Source of the DNA: a bacterium
Lineage (GTDB): Bacteria > Krumholzibacteriota > Krumholzibacteriia > LZORAL124-64-63
Direction: 5' to 3'
Assembly: GCA_030591105.1 (NCBI GenBank)
Contig: JAUVBS010000131.1
Coordinates: forward strand, 1-6,349
DNA: 6,349 nucleotides
The notes under the pieces are model-generated. The model was not told the DNA's origin. It did not search any database and saw only the letters and a list, made by a program, of their open reading frames with translations. Made by a program: the position numbers and the translations under genes. Of the stretch, positions 1 through 5,958 are shown piece by piece (the first letter of the stretch is position 1; the number at the start of each line of letters is the position of its first letter).

Positions 1-16
1 AACCGAGGAGACTACC

Positions 17-202
17 ATGAGCGACGACACGAGAGAAACCGCCACCACCGACACCCACCAACCTGCCCGTCCGATGAAGTACTTCAAGGACAAGGACGGT
101 AATGGGTGGCTGTGTGACAAGGACATCGATCCCGACGGGGATCTCGAGGCCCAGGGTTGCTGGCGTTGCGAAGACATGGCGTTCCCAGCCGGTGGTCGTT
201 AG
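17..202 (+). CDS. Small Asp/Cys-rich protein of unknown function, 61 aa
   Basis: I do not recognise this family with certainty. A strong ribosome binding site, GAGGAG at 5-10, lies six bases before the ATG, and the stop is followed 17 bases later by the next start, so it looks like a real gene in an operon. The first 20 residues are polar, rich in Thr and Asp, and probably disordered. The rest is compact: a KYFKDKDGNG stretch, then Cys33, then a C-W-R-C pair (Cys48 and Cys51), ending in AFPAGGR. Three cysteines including a CXXC suggest metal binding or a redox role. Residues 25-36 (DKDGNGWLCDKD) and 36-47 (DIDPDGDLEAQG) both resemble calcium-loop DxDx(N/D)G patterns, but this may be chance in an acidic protein. 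There is no signal peptide or membrane segment, so it is probably cytoplasmic. Confidence 0.7.
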   Translation: MSDDTRETATTDTHQPARPMKYFKDKDGNGWLCDKDIDPDGDLEAQGCWRCEDMAFPAGGR

Positions 203-219
203 CAGAGAGGTCTTGCATC

Positions 220-903
220 ATGGGGCCCACCGAGAACGCAAACCTACCTGATGAGGGCGGGGCCAGGAATATCTACGAGCGGGCCATGACTCACCTGTTT
301 GCTGGCCACGTGCGACGGGCGGTGGCGGACCTTACCCGCTGTCTGGCTCTGGATCCGGAGTTCGCACCTGCCTACTCGGCCCGCGCGGGGATCCACGTGC
401 GCGCCGGTCGTTACCAGGCTGCCCTGGCCGACATCGACAAGGCCCTACAACTCCGACCGGATAACCTGGGCGACCTTCACAACCGCGCTGTCGTCATGAC
501 GGCATTGGAGCAATACGCAGCGGCCATCAGAGCTTATCAAGTGGTGCTCGCCCGGGATCCGAACAGTGCCGGTTCGTACAACAACCTGGCGTGGCTTCTG
601 GTGACGGCGAAGGATCCAGCGGTGCGCGACGGTGGGCAAGCGCTGGCCTATGCCAAGGAAGCGGTCGAGAGGGGTGACAGCCCCGCGTGGCTCGACACCC
701 TCGCGGCCGCGTTCGCGGAGTGCGGGGACTTCTCCCAGGCGGTGGCCGTGGCCGAGGAGGCATATCGTCGGTCGGACCCACCGATCGAGAGGTTCCGCCG
801 GAGGATCGAAATCTACCGAGGACACCAGACTCTCGCCGCCTGGCGTGCGGCGAGGCGAGAAGAAGGAGAATCCCATGGAGACCGAGCGATTGATCGGGCA
901 TGA
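220..903 (+). CDS. Tetratricopeptide (TPR) repeat protein, 227 aa
   Basis: This is a helical-repeat scaffold protein of the TPR superfamily, a fold used for protein-protein contacts; its partner cannot be read from the sequence. Repeats are visible at about residues 16-49, 50-83 and 84-117, each with the usual small and aromatic positions and ending in a (L/A)xxxDPxx or LRPDN turn. A less regular repeat follows at about 118-155, starting YNNLAWLL, and another at about 156-189 (LDTLAAAFAECGDFSQA). The C-terminus is basic and then acidic. I chose the ATG at 220 over the in-frame ATG at 157 because the latter lies inside the preceding gene, whereas 220 has AGAGAGG at 204-210 at good spacing. There is no signal peptide or transmembrane segment. 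The 3' end overlaps the next gene by 29 nt, which suggests translational coupling with the cyclic-nucleotide-fold protein and a possible physical partnership (inference). Confidence 0.88.
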   Translation: MGPTENANLPDEGGARNIYERAMTHLFAGHVRRAVADLTRCLALDPEFAPAYSARAGIHVRAGRYQAALADIDKALQLRPDNLGDLHNRAVVMTALEQYAAAIRAYQVVLARDPNSAGSYNNLAWLLVTAKDPAVRDGGQALAYAKEAVERGDSPAWLDTLAAAFAECGDFSQAVAVAEEAYRRSDPPIERFRRRIEIYRGHQTLAAWRAARREEGESHGDRAIDRA

Positions 904-1342
904 CCTGTTTCAGTTCCTGCGTCCGGACCAGATCAAAATCATCAGCGACATGGCCGAACGGGTCTCGTTGAAGGCAGGGGATACCGTTTTTCAACGAGGT
1001 GACAAGGCCGAGGATCTCTTCATCGTGCTGACAGGCCAGGTGGCCTTGCGGCTGCCGAGTAAGGGCGGGATCAGTTTTCTGGTGGACGAAGTGGGGGACG
1101 ACGCGGTCTTCGGTTCCTGCATCTGTTTTCAGATCGACGCGTACACCCTCACCGCGCAGTGTGTAGAGGATTCCACGCTTCTGAAGATCAAGGCGGAGGC
1201 CCTCAAGAAAGTGATGGAAGAGGACATGGTCGTGGGCTATGCCGTCCAGACGTTGATCTCGAGGGTCTACTTCAAGCGCTACATCGACACGATGCACAAG
1301 CTCCAGGCGATTCTCGGTAATTTCCCCCTCGAAGCGGGTTGA
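875..1342 (+). CDS. Stand-alone cyclic-nucleotide-binding-fold (CAP_ED) protein, 155 aa
   Basis: The protein consists of one CRP-type effector domain (about residues 8-125) plus a short helical tail. It lacks the C-terminal helix-turn-helix of CRP/FNR regulators, so it is not itself a DNA-binding regulator. Family features are the N-terminal helix (FQFLRPDQI), the VSLKAGDTVFQRGDKAEDLFIVLTG strand-turn segment at about 30-54, and the phosphate-binding-cassette region at about 79-94. In that cassette FG is followed by Ser81 where cAMP binders have Glu, and Tyr90-Thr91 sit where they have Arg-Ser/Thr. Canonical cAMP or cGMP binding is therefore doubtful. Cysteines at 82, 84 and 96 lie in or near the pocket. 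The start at 875 is supported by AGAAGGAG just upstream and lies inside the TPR gene. A role as a protein-interaction or ligand sensor working with the TPR protein is inference. Confidence 0.85.
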   Translation: METERLIGHDLFQFLRPDQIKIISDMAERVSLKAGDTVFQRGDKAEDLFIVLTGQVALRLPSKGGISFLVDEVGDDAVFGSCICFQIDAYTLTAQCVEDSTLLKIKAEALKKVMEEDMVVGYAVQTLISRVYFKRYIDTMHKLQAILGNFPLEAG

Positions 1343-1451
1343 GCGGGGAAGATACCGAATTCGCACGGGTCCGGTCTTGTAAGCTATCCACAGCGGATTC
1401 GAGGCCGGACTGGAAGATTGGAGAGAAATCGGTTCAGGGAAAGGTGCTAGC

Positions 1452-2390
1452 ATGGACATCGTGTTCGGCCCGGTGCCTTCTCGTCGCCTGGGCCGCAGCT
1501 TGGGTATCAACAACATCCCCCCGCGAAAAATATGTACCTACTCTTGCGTCTATTGCCAGCTTGGGCGCACCAGGAAAATGCGCATCCGACGAGAGGCCTT
1601 TTATCAGCCCGCCGACGTGGCCGCCCGGGTGAGCGAGAAAATAGAGCAGGCAAAAAAAGTGGGCGAGGGCATCGACTACCTGGCCTTCGTTCCCGACGGC
1701 GAGCCGACCCTGGACATTCACCTCGGGGCAACGATCGACCTGCTGAAATCCACCGGTGTTCCCGTTGCGGTGATCAGCAACGCCTCGCTGATCGACGATC
1801 CGCAGGTCCAGAGCGATCTGGCACGGGCGGACTGGGTCTCATTCAAGGTCGATGCTGTGGTGGAAAAGGTCTGGCGCCGGATCGATCGACCCCACGGCTC
1901 GCTACATCTCGAGTCCATCCTGGCCGGGGTGCTGTCCTTTCGCTCTCGTTACAAAGGAACCCTGGTCACCGAAACCATGCTGATCCAGGGGTTGAACGAT
2001 GACGCCAAGAGCAGCGAAGAGACAGCCGCTTTCCTGGAGAAACTGCAACCGGACAGAGCCTACATTTCGATACCGACCCGGCCTCCGGCGGAAAAATCAG
2101 TCCGAGCCGCGGCTGCCGGCCGAGTCAATCGCGCCTTCCAGGTATTCTCGGACCGCGTGCCAGACGTGGAACTGCTGATCGGCTATGAAGGCAACGCTTT
2201 TGCTTCGAGCGGAGATCCACGAGCCGACATTCTCAGCATCACTGCGGTCCACCCCATGCGAGAGGATGCCGTTGATGCTCTGCTAGCCAGGGCGCAAGCG
2301 CAGCAGAGTGTGCTGGCAGAAATGCTCGAGGACCAAGAGATCATCGTGTCCGATTTCAACGGCAAGAAGTTCTACCTGAGGAAATTCTGA
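1452..2390 (+). CDS. Radical SAM protein, COG0731 type, with C-terminal winged-helix-like tail, 312 aa
   Basis: This is a radical S-adenosylmethionine enzyme that should bind a [4Fe-4S] cluster through Cys28, Cys32 and Cys35 (CTYSCVYC, the CX3CX2C signature). The N-terminus FGPVPSRRLGRSLGIN is typical of the COG0731 Fe-S oxidoreductase group, relatives of the wyosine-synthesis enzyme TYW1. The PDGEPTLD segment at 81-88 corresponds to the SAM-contacting GGE-like motif, and VAVISNASL at 105-113 is the next core strand. The radical SAM barrel spans roughly residues 20-210. Residues about 258-312 form a small module ending NGKKFYLRKF that resembles a winged helix. Substrate and product are unknown for this group. 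AGGTG at 1442-1446 precedes the ATG. The 109-nt gap upstream (1343-1451) shows no convincing promoter or terminator. The gene is followed one base later by a 33-codon ORF. Confidence 0.92.
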   Translation: MDIVFGPVPSRRLGRSLGINNIPPRKICTYSCVYCQLGRTRKMRIRREAFYQPADVAARVSEKIEQAKKVGEGIDYLAFVPDGEPTLDIHLGATIDLLKSTGVPVAVISNASLIDDPQVQSDLARADWVSFKVDAVVEKVWRRIDRPHGSLHLESILAGVLSFRSRYKGTLVTETMLIQGLNDDAKSSEETAAFLEKLQPDRAYISIPTRPPAEKSVRAAAAGRVNRAFQVFSDRVPDVELLIGYEGNAFASSGDPRADILSITAVHPMREDAVDALLARAQAQQSVLAEMLEDQEIIVSDFNGKKFYLRKF

Positions 2391-2391
2391 G

Positions 2392-2493
2392 ATGCTCGTG
2401 GATGTTCTCGATCACTCGCTGATGATCACCAGCTTCGTCTTCATAATGATGCTGCTGGTCGGCCTCGCCGGGTTGCTCTCGGGTCGCTTCTAA
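2392..2493 (+). CDS. Putative membrane microprotein, 33 aa (or 5' remnant of a transporter gene)
   Basis: This short ORF starts one base after the radical SAM stop codon (TGA-G-ATG) and has an AGGA ribosome binding site at 2379-2382 inside the end of that gene, so it is well placed for coupled translation. The product has a short acidic N-terminus (MLVDVLDHS), one strongly hydrophobic helix at about residues 10-29 (LMITSFVFIMMLLVGLAGLL), and ends SGRF. The core LMITxFVFxMMLL resembles, from memory, the start of a family of putative manganese or ArsP-like multi-spanning transporters. That would make this either a truncated remnant or a free-standing single-pass protein. No continuation of such a transporter is visible downstream, where the DNA becomes an AT-richer control region. 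Expression is plausible but unproven. Confidence 0.5.
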   Translation: MLVDVLDHSLMITSFVFIMMLLVGLAGLLSGRF

Positions 2494-2526
2494 CCCAAAT
2501 CGACAATTTGACAACGTATTTTCCCC

Positions 2527-2555
2527 TTGACTTCCAGTCCAGAATTTAGCAGAAT
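2527..2555 (+). promoter_or_regulatory. Predicted sigma70-like promoter of the bzd operon
   Basis: TTGACT at 2527-2532 is a five-of-six match to the -35 consensus. Seventeen bases later CAGAAT at 2550-2555 matches four of six -10 positions. Transcription would start near 2562, giving a leader of about 93 nt before bzdN. The region is clearly AT-richer than the genes on either side. A perfect TTGACA at 2508-2513 could serve as an alternative -35, but the bases 17 nt downstream make a poor -10. The weak -10 is compatible with a promoter that needs an activator. Confidence 0.5.
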
Positions 2556-2571
2556 AACGAACGTTCGTTCG
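2556..2571. promoter_or_regulatory. Palindromic operator, TetR-like, at the bzd transcription start
   Basis: Positions 2556-2569 read AACGAACGTTCGTT, a perfect 14-bp palindrome lying immediately after the predicted -10 and covering the expected start site, the classic position for a repressor. It can also be read as two AACGNNCGTT half-site pairs offset by four bases, at 2556-2565 and 2560-2569. The second, extended to 2558-2571, fits the pattern CNAACGNNCGTTNG that I recall for the TetR-family phenylacetyl-CoA-responsive PaaR of Thermus. A CoA-thioester-responsive TetR repressor is a reasonable inference, but no regulator gene is in the window. Confidence 0.6.
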
Positions 2572-2581
2572 GGAGGTGATC
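2572..2581 (+). other. Orphan Shine-Dalgarno-like sequence in the bzd leader
   Basis: GGAGGTGATC is complementary over ten bases to the usual 3' end of bacterial 16S rRNA, yet no ATG, GTG or TTG follows at normal spacing. It lies about 75 nt before the bzdN start, which has its own AAGGAG. An overlapping GTG at 2576 would open a 10-codon frame ending at TAA 2606-2608, but it sits inside the motif and so is poorly served by it. It could be a ribosome standby site, part of a leader peptide, or chance. Confidence 0.25.
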
Positions 2582-2588
2582 GTCGACC

Positions 2589-2608
2589 TTATTTCCCCCT
2601 TCAAATAA
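2589..2608. repeat. Short inverted repeat TTATTT-N8-AAATAA in the bzd leader
   Basis: TTATTT at 2589-2594 and AAATAA at 2603-2608 are exact inverted copies separated by the pyrimidine-rich CCCCCTTC. The arms are AT-only, so an RNA hairpin would be weak. A second protein-binding site downstream of the start site is possible. It does not match an FNR box. Confidence 0.3.
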
Positions 2609-2654
2609 CACGTTAAGTATCCGTCCATGTCCTGCCTGACAAGGAGAAGGCTGC

Positions 2655-3782
2655 ATGTTCACGAAGATGACGGAATGGGAGCAAAACCGTCACGAGTATG
2701 CTCAAGAGTGGCAGAAGCGTACCGGTGGCAAGGTGATGGGTTACTTCTGCACCTACGTCCCCGAGGAGATCCTCTACGCCGCCGGTGTATTGCCGGTCCG
2801 GATCCTGGGTAGCCATGAACCCCAAGACGTCACCGAGCCGCACATCTTCGGCATGTTCTGCCCATTTTGCCGCGACTGCCTCGCCCAGGGTTTGAAGGGC
2901 CGCTACGACTATCTCGACGGGATCATGATCGCCCAGTCCTGTCTGCACATCCGCCAGGCTTACACCTCGTGGCAGAAGCACCATCCGGTCGCGTTCGACT
3001 ACTACCTCTGCATGCCCCAGCGTGTGCAAAGTCCGCGCGCCTTGCCGTACCTGACCGGCGAACTCGAGGTGTTCAAGACGGCGGTCGAAGAGTGGACCGG
3101 CAAGACGATAACCGACGACGACCTCGACCAGTCCATCGCCGTCTACAACGAGAACCGGCGTCTGCTGCACGAGGTCTACGCGTTGCGCAAGCAGAACCCG
3201 CCGCTGTTGACCGGTGAAGAGGCCATGGAGATGGTCATCTCCGCCCAGATGGTCGACAAGGTCGAGCACAACGCCGAGTTGAAACGCGTTCTGGCCGAAC
3301 TGCCCAAGCGCAACGGCGGTCGTGAAACCGGCGCGCGGTTGATGATCCTCGGTAGCGAGGACGACGACATCGAGTTCATCAACATGTTCGAGTCATGCGG
3401 CGCCACGTTTGTGACCGACGATCACTGTACCGGCACGCGGTATTTCTGGAACGAGGTCATCCCGCGCGAGAACCGACTCGAGGCCATCGCCGCCCGCTAC
3501 ATCGACCGTGTGCCGTGCCCGAGCAAGGACTGGGAAGAACGTCTGCGCATCGACCACATACGGCAACTGGCCCGGGACTGGAATGTGGACGGCGCCGTCG
3601 TCATCCAGCAGAAATTCTGCGATCCGCACGAGCTGGATATCCCCGCCACGCGCCAGGCGCTCGAAGACGACGGTATTCGCACGTTGTTCCTCGAACTCGA
3701 CGTCACCGTGCCGATCGGACAGTTCAAGGTCCGGGCCGAAGCGTTCATCGAGATGATCGGCGACGAAGATCTGTTCGACTGA
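2655..3782 (+). CDS. bzdN: Benzoyl-CoA reductase subunit BzdN (BcrC/BadD-like), 375 aa
   Basis: One of the two substrate-reducing subunits of class I (ATP-dependent) benzoyl-CoA reductase, which converts benzoyl-CoA to cyclohexa-1,5-diene-1-carbonyl-CoA with electrons from reduced ferredoxin. It belongs to the HgdB / 2-hydroxyacyl-CoA dehydratase family. Family marks are the N-terminal GYFCTYVPEEILYAAGVLPV segment with Cys32, the IAQSCLHIR segment with Cys96, and the C-terminal QQKFCDPHELD segment with Cys322 followed by LFLELDV. These cysteines are candidate ligands of the active-site [4Fe-4S] cluster. The additional FCPFCRDC cluster (Cys69, Cys72, Cys75) is prominent. Length matches the family at about 375-390 residues. 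An in-frame TGA at 2637-2639 excludes a longer start, and AAGGAG at 2641-2646 lies eight bases before the ATG. It is the first gene after the palindromic control region. Together with bzdO, P and Q in this order it points to the Azoarcus type rather than the Thauera bcrCBAD type. Confidence 0.93.
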   Translation: MFTKMTEWEQNRHEYAQEWQKRTGGKVMGYFCTYVPEEILYAAGVLPVRILGSHEPQDVTEPHIFGMFCPFCRDCLAQGLKGRYDYLDGIMIAQSCLHIRQAYTSWQKHHPVAFDYYLCMPQRVQSPRALPYLTGELEVFKTAVEEWTGKTITDDDLDQSIAVYNENRRLLHEVYALRKQNPPLLTGEEAMEMVISAQMVDKVEHNAELKRVLAELPKRNGGRETGARLMILGSEDDDIEFINMFESCGATFVTDDHCTGTRYFWNEVIPRENRLEAIAARYIDRVPCPSKDWEERLRIDHIRQLARDWNVDGAVVIQQKFCDPHELDIPATRQALEDDGIRTLFLELDVTVPIGQFKVRAEAFIEMIGDEDLFD

Positions 3783-3787
3783 CCGGT

Positions 3788-3802
3788 CGGCCTGGAGGGC
3801 CG
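3788..3802 (+). other. Small GC hairpin in the bzdN-bzdO spacer
   Basis: CGGCC at 3788-3792 and GGCCG at 3798-3802 can form a 5-bp stem with loop TGGAG. It ends two bases before the AGGAGG of bzdO. There is no T-run, so it is not an intrinsic terminator. In G+C-rich DNA it could be chance. Confidence 0.3.
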
Positions 3803-3815
3803 CCAGGAGGCGAGA

Positions 3816-5123
3816 ATGACTACCGGGGCGCTATACGAGACCAAGCCGCTCAACTGCTGGGCCAAGGCGAAGGAGATCCGCGAAGAATACTACCGCGATT
3901 ATGCCAACGCGCACGAGAACGGCGGCATACGGTGGGCCGGCGGTGCGTGGACCTTCGGCGCGATCCCCTGCGGCCTGGGCGACGATGTCTGGAGCCTCAC
4001 CAGCGAGCCGTACGGCGCGTCGATCGCCGCGAACAAGCTGTTTTCCCTGCGCTGCTTGGAGGCGACGGAGAAGGCCGGCTACGCCCGCGACCTCTGCTCG
4101 TACATGCGCAACTACTGGGGCTCGATCCTGTTGAACGAGTATGCCTTCGGCGGGCCGTTTCCGAAACCCGACTTCATCTGGCAGGACCACATCTGCTGCA
4201 GCCACGCCAAGTGGTACCAGGTCGTCAGCGATCTCGAGGGTGGCATCCCTCAGTTCTGCATCGATGTATCGGTCGGGCCGTACCACGAGATCAACGAGCT
4301 CAAGCTCGATTACGTCGTCGGTCAGATGCACGACGGCATCGAGTGGCTGCAGAAAACCACCGGCCGCACCTACGACGACGCCAAGCTGATCGAAGCCGTC
4401 TACCAGGAGTGCCGCTCCACGGCGCTCTGGGCCGAGATCTCCTGCCTGAACAAGGCGAAGCCGGCGCCGTTGGACGAGAAGACGATGTACTCGCTCTATG
4501 TTCTGGGCACTCTGATGAAACACAGCAAGGTCGTGGCCGACTTCTACGAGGAGCTGCGCGACGAGGTCCGCTGGCGGGTCGACAACCAGATCGCGGCCAT
4601 CGCCAACGAACGGTGCCGGCTGATGTCCGACACCCAGCCGCCGTGGGGTTTTCTGAGCGTGTTTCGGTACCTCGAACAGTTCGGCGCCATCTCGGTCGGC
4701 TCGCTCTACACCTTCGGCTTGATCGGCATGTTCGAGGTCAAGCCCGACGGCACCTGGGGTCCGCGCACCACGCCCCAGGAGCAGGGGATCGAGATCACCG
4801 ACCGCGAGCAGGCGCTGCGCATCCTGGCCGACTGGAATCTGAGCAAGCCGGAGTGGCAGCACTTCTACTCGCCGCATCTGAAGACCGAGATGATGGTCCG
4901 CATCGCCCGCGAGTGGTCCCTCGACGGTGTGATACTGCACTACAACCGGGGGTGCGAGGGGTTGAGTATCGGCATCGCCGAGAACCGCCTCGGTCTGATC
5001 GAAGCCGGCTATCCGGTGATGACTTTCGAGGGCAACATGGGCGACGAACGGGAGTTCGATCTGCCGAAGACCACGGCGCGTATCGACGCGTTCATGGAGA
5101 CCCTCGGTATCAAGGAAATCTGA
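3816..5123 (+). CDS. bzdO: Benzoyl-CoA reductase subunit BzdO (BcrB/BadE-like), 435 aa
   Basis: The second HgdB-family subunit of class I benzoyl-CoA reductase, forming with BzdN the cytoplasmic module that binds benzoyl-CoA and carries the low-potential iron-sulfur clusters. It is recognisable by [20 protein letters not shown] near residues 39-58, the [13 protein letters not shown] segment (Cys127, Cys128), and [21 protein letters not shown] at about 271-291. The C-terminal family core is [10 protein letters not shown] (Cys380) followed by [19 protein letters not shown] at 397-415. Cys52, Cys94, Cys127/128 and Cys380 are candidate cluster ligands; which ones serve cannot be decided by eye. 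Length is normal for BzdO/BcrB. AGGAGG at 3805-3810 lies five bases before the ATG, and the gene starts 33 nt after bzdN. Long open frames on the other strand and in another plus frame across this gene are by-products of its codon bias. Confidence 0.94.
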   Translation: MTTGALYETKPLNCWAKAKEIREEYYRDYANAHENGGIRWAGGAWTFGAIPCGLGDDVWSLTSEPYGASIAANKLFSLRCLEATEKAGYARDLCSYMRNYWGSILLNEYAFGGPFPKPDFIWQDHICCSHAKWYQVVSDLEGGIPQFCIDVSVGPYHEINELKLDYVVGQMHDGIEWLQKTTGRTYDDAKLIEAVYQECRSTALWAEISCLNKAKPAPLDEKTMYSLYVLGTLMKHSKVVADFYEELRDEVRWRVDNQIAAIANERCRLMSDTQPPWGFLSVFRYLEQFGAISVGSLYTFGLIGMFEVKPDGTWGPRTTPQEQGIEITDREQALRILADWNLSKPEWQHFYSPHLKTEMMVRIAREWSLDGVILHYNRGCEGLSIGIAENRLGLIEAGYPVMTFEGNMGDEREFDLPKTTARIDAFMETLGIKEI

Positions 5124-5131
5124 ACCGTCGG

Positions 5132-5144
5132 GCGGTCGAGCCGC
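5132..5144 (+). other. Small GC hairpin in the bzdO-bzdP spacer
   Basis: GCGG at 5132-5135 and CCGC at 5141-5144 can pair around loop TCGAG. The stem is only 4 bp, six bases before the GGAGGAAGG of bzdP. It is listed because the other two spacers of the operon have similar elements; on its own it is weak. Confidence 0.2.
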
Positions 5145-5160
5145 GAACCGGGAGGAAGGC

Positions 5161-5928
5161 ATGATAACCGCAGGAATCGATATGGGGTCGAAGACTGTCA
5201 AGGTGGTGATCGTCAAGGACGGCGAGATCGTCGGTAAGCACATGCTCCTGGCCGGCTTCGAGGCGCAAGAGGCGGCCGAGACCGCTTTCGCCGCGTCGCT
5301 CGAGGCCGCCGGTCTGACCGCAGACGATATCGAGGCCATCGTGGCCACCGGCGCCGGTCGCAAGAACGCCCCCCATACCGATCGCGACATCACCGAGGTC
5401 GGCAGCGGCGCCAAGGGCGCCCACCACCTCTACCCGGCGGTTCGCACCGTGATCGACGTCGGGGCCGAAGAGGGTCGGGCGATCCGCTGCACCGAGGACG
5501 GCAAGGTGCTCGACTTCGCGCTGAACGAGAAATGTGCCGCCGGTGCGGGCGCCTTCACCGAGGCGATGAGCCGCGCCCTGGAGGTGCCGATCGAAGAGCT
5601 GGGACCGATGTCGTTGCAGTCACAGAATCCGACGCCGATGAACGCCCAGTGCGCAGTGTTCGCCGAGTCGGAAGTGGTCTCGTTGTTGCACGCCCGCACA
5701 CCCAAGCAAGACATCGCCCGCTCGGTGCACGATGCCATCGCGAGCCGCATCGTCTCGCTGGCCAAGAAGGTCGGGTTCGAACCCGAGGTGGTCTTCATCG
5801 GTGGCGTGGCGCACAACCCAGGTTTCGTCGATTCGCTCGAGCGCGCCCTCGAGTGCAAGGTCATCATCCCGGAGGATCCCGAGTTCATCGGTGCCTACGG
5901 TGCGGCTCTGGCGGCGGCCGAGAGCTGA
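5161..5928 (+). CDS. bzdP: Benzoyl-CoA reductase ATPase subunit BzdP (BcrD/BadG-like), 255 aa
   Basis: One of two ASKHA-fold (acetate/sugar kinase, Hsp70, actin) ATP-binding subunits that drive electrons to the BzdNO module by ATP hydrolysis; family of the HgdC / 2-hydroxyglutaryl-CoA dehydratase activator (BcrAD_BadFG). The first phosphate loop is GIDMGSKTVK at residues 5-14. ATGAGRK follows at 62-68, and the second phosphate region is VIDVGAEEGRAIRC at 97-110, which is closer to the GALHGRAIR form I recall for Thauera BcrD than to the IGGQD form of HgdC. The adenosine region is VVFIGGVAHNPG at 210-221. Cys125 (NEKCAAGAG) and Cys164 (NAQCAVFAE) are 39 residues apart, as in HgdC, where the pair holds a [4Fe-4S] cluster shared between two subunits. 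GGAGGAAGG at 5151-5159 precedes the ATG, 37 nt after bzdO. Assignment as P rather than Q rests on gene order, length and the missing N-terminal extension. Confidence 0.92.
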   Translation: MITAGIDMGSKTVKVVIVKDGEIVGKHMLLAGFEAQEAAETAFAASLEAAGLTADDIEAIVATGAGRKNAPHTDRDITEVGSGAKGAHHLYPAVRTVIDVGAEEGRAIRCTEDGKVLDFALNEKCAAGAGAFTEAMSRALEVPIEELGPMSLQSQNPTPMNAQCAVFAESEVVSLLHARTPKQDIARSVHDAIASRIVSLAKKVGFEPEVVFIGGVAHNPGFVDSLERALECKVIIPEDPEFIGAYGAALAAAES

Positions 5929-5958
5929 GGCGCGACCGGACCTGACCGATCGAACCGC

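Noticed and set aside
157..219. Upstream start for the TPR protein at 157
   Set aside because: It would lie within the 61-aa gene and add 21 residues unlike TPR sequence. The ATG at 220 has a proper ribosome binding site.
1369..1410. GTCCGG / CCGGAC inverted repeat between the cyclic-nucleotide-fold and radical SAM genes
   Set aside because: Six-base arms are separated by about 30 nt with no T-run, so it is neither a convincing terminator nor an operator.
527..1516. 329-codon open frame on the minus strand
   Set aside because: It runs antisense through the TPR and cyclic-nucleotide-fold genes and into the radical SAM start. Composition is low-complexity Pro/Arg at one end and there is no supported function.
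2494..2654. FNR-type (TTGAT-N4-ATCAA) or BzdR-type (TGCA-N6-TGCA) sites in the bzd control region
   Set aside because: Neither pattern is present. TTGAC half-sites exist but have no matching partner arm.
2627..2812. ATG at 2627 opening a 61-codon frame
   Set aside because: It is out of frame with bzdN, lacks a good ribosome binding site and overlaps the well-supported bzdN start.
3395..5164. 589-codon plus-strand open frame in another frame
   Set aside because: It crosses the bzdN end, the spacer and all of bzdO. Its product is extremely Arg-rich without motifs, typical of a shifted reading of G+C-rich genes.
3831..5414. 527-codon open frame on the minus strand
   Set aside because: It lies antisense to bzdO and the start of bzdP, both with clear family motifs and ribosome binding sites. 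Long antisense frames are expected from the codon bias of G+C-rich genes, and its translation shows no recognisable domain.
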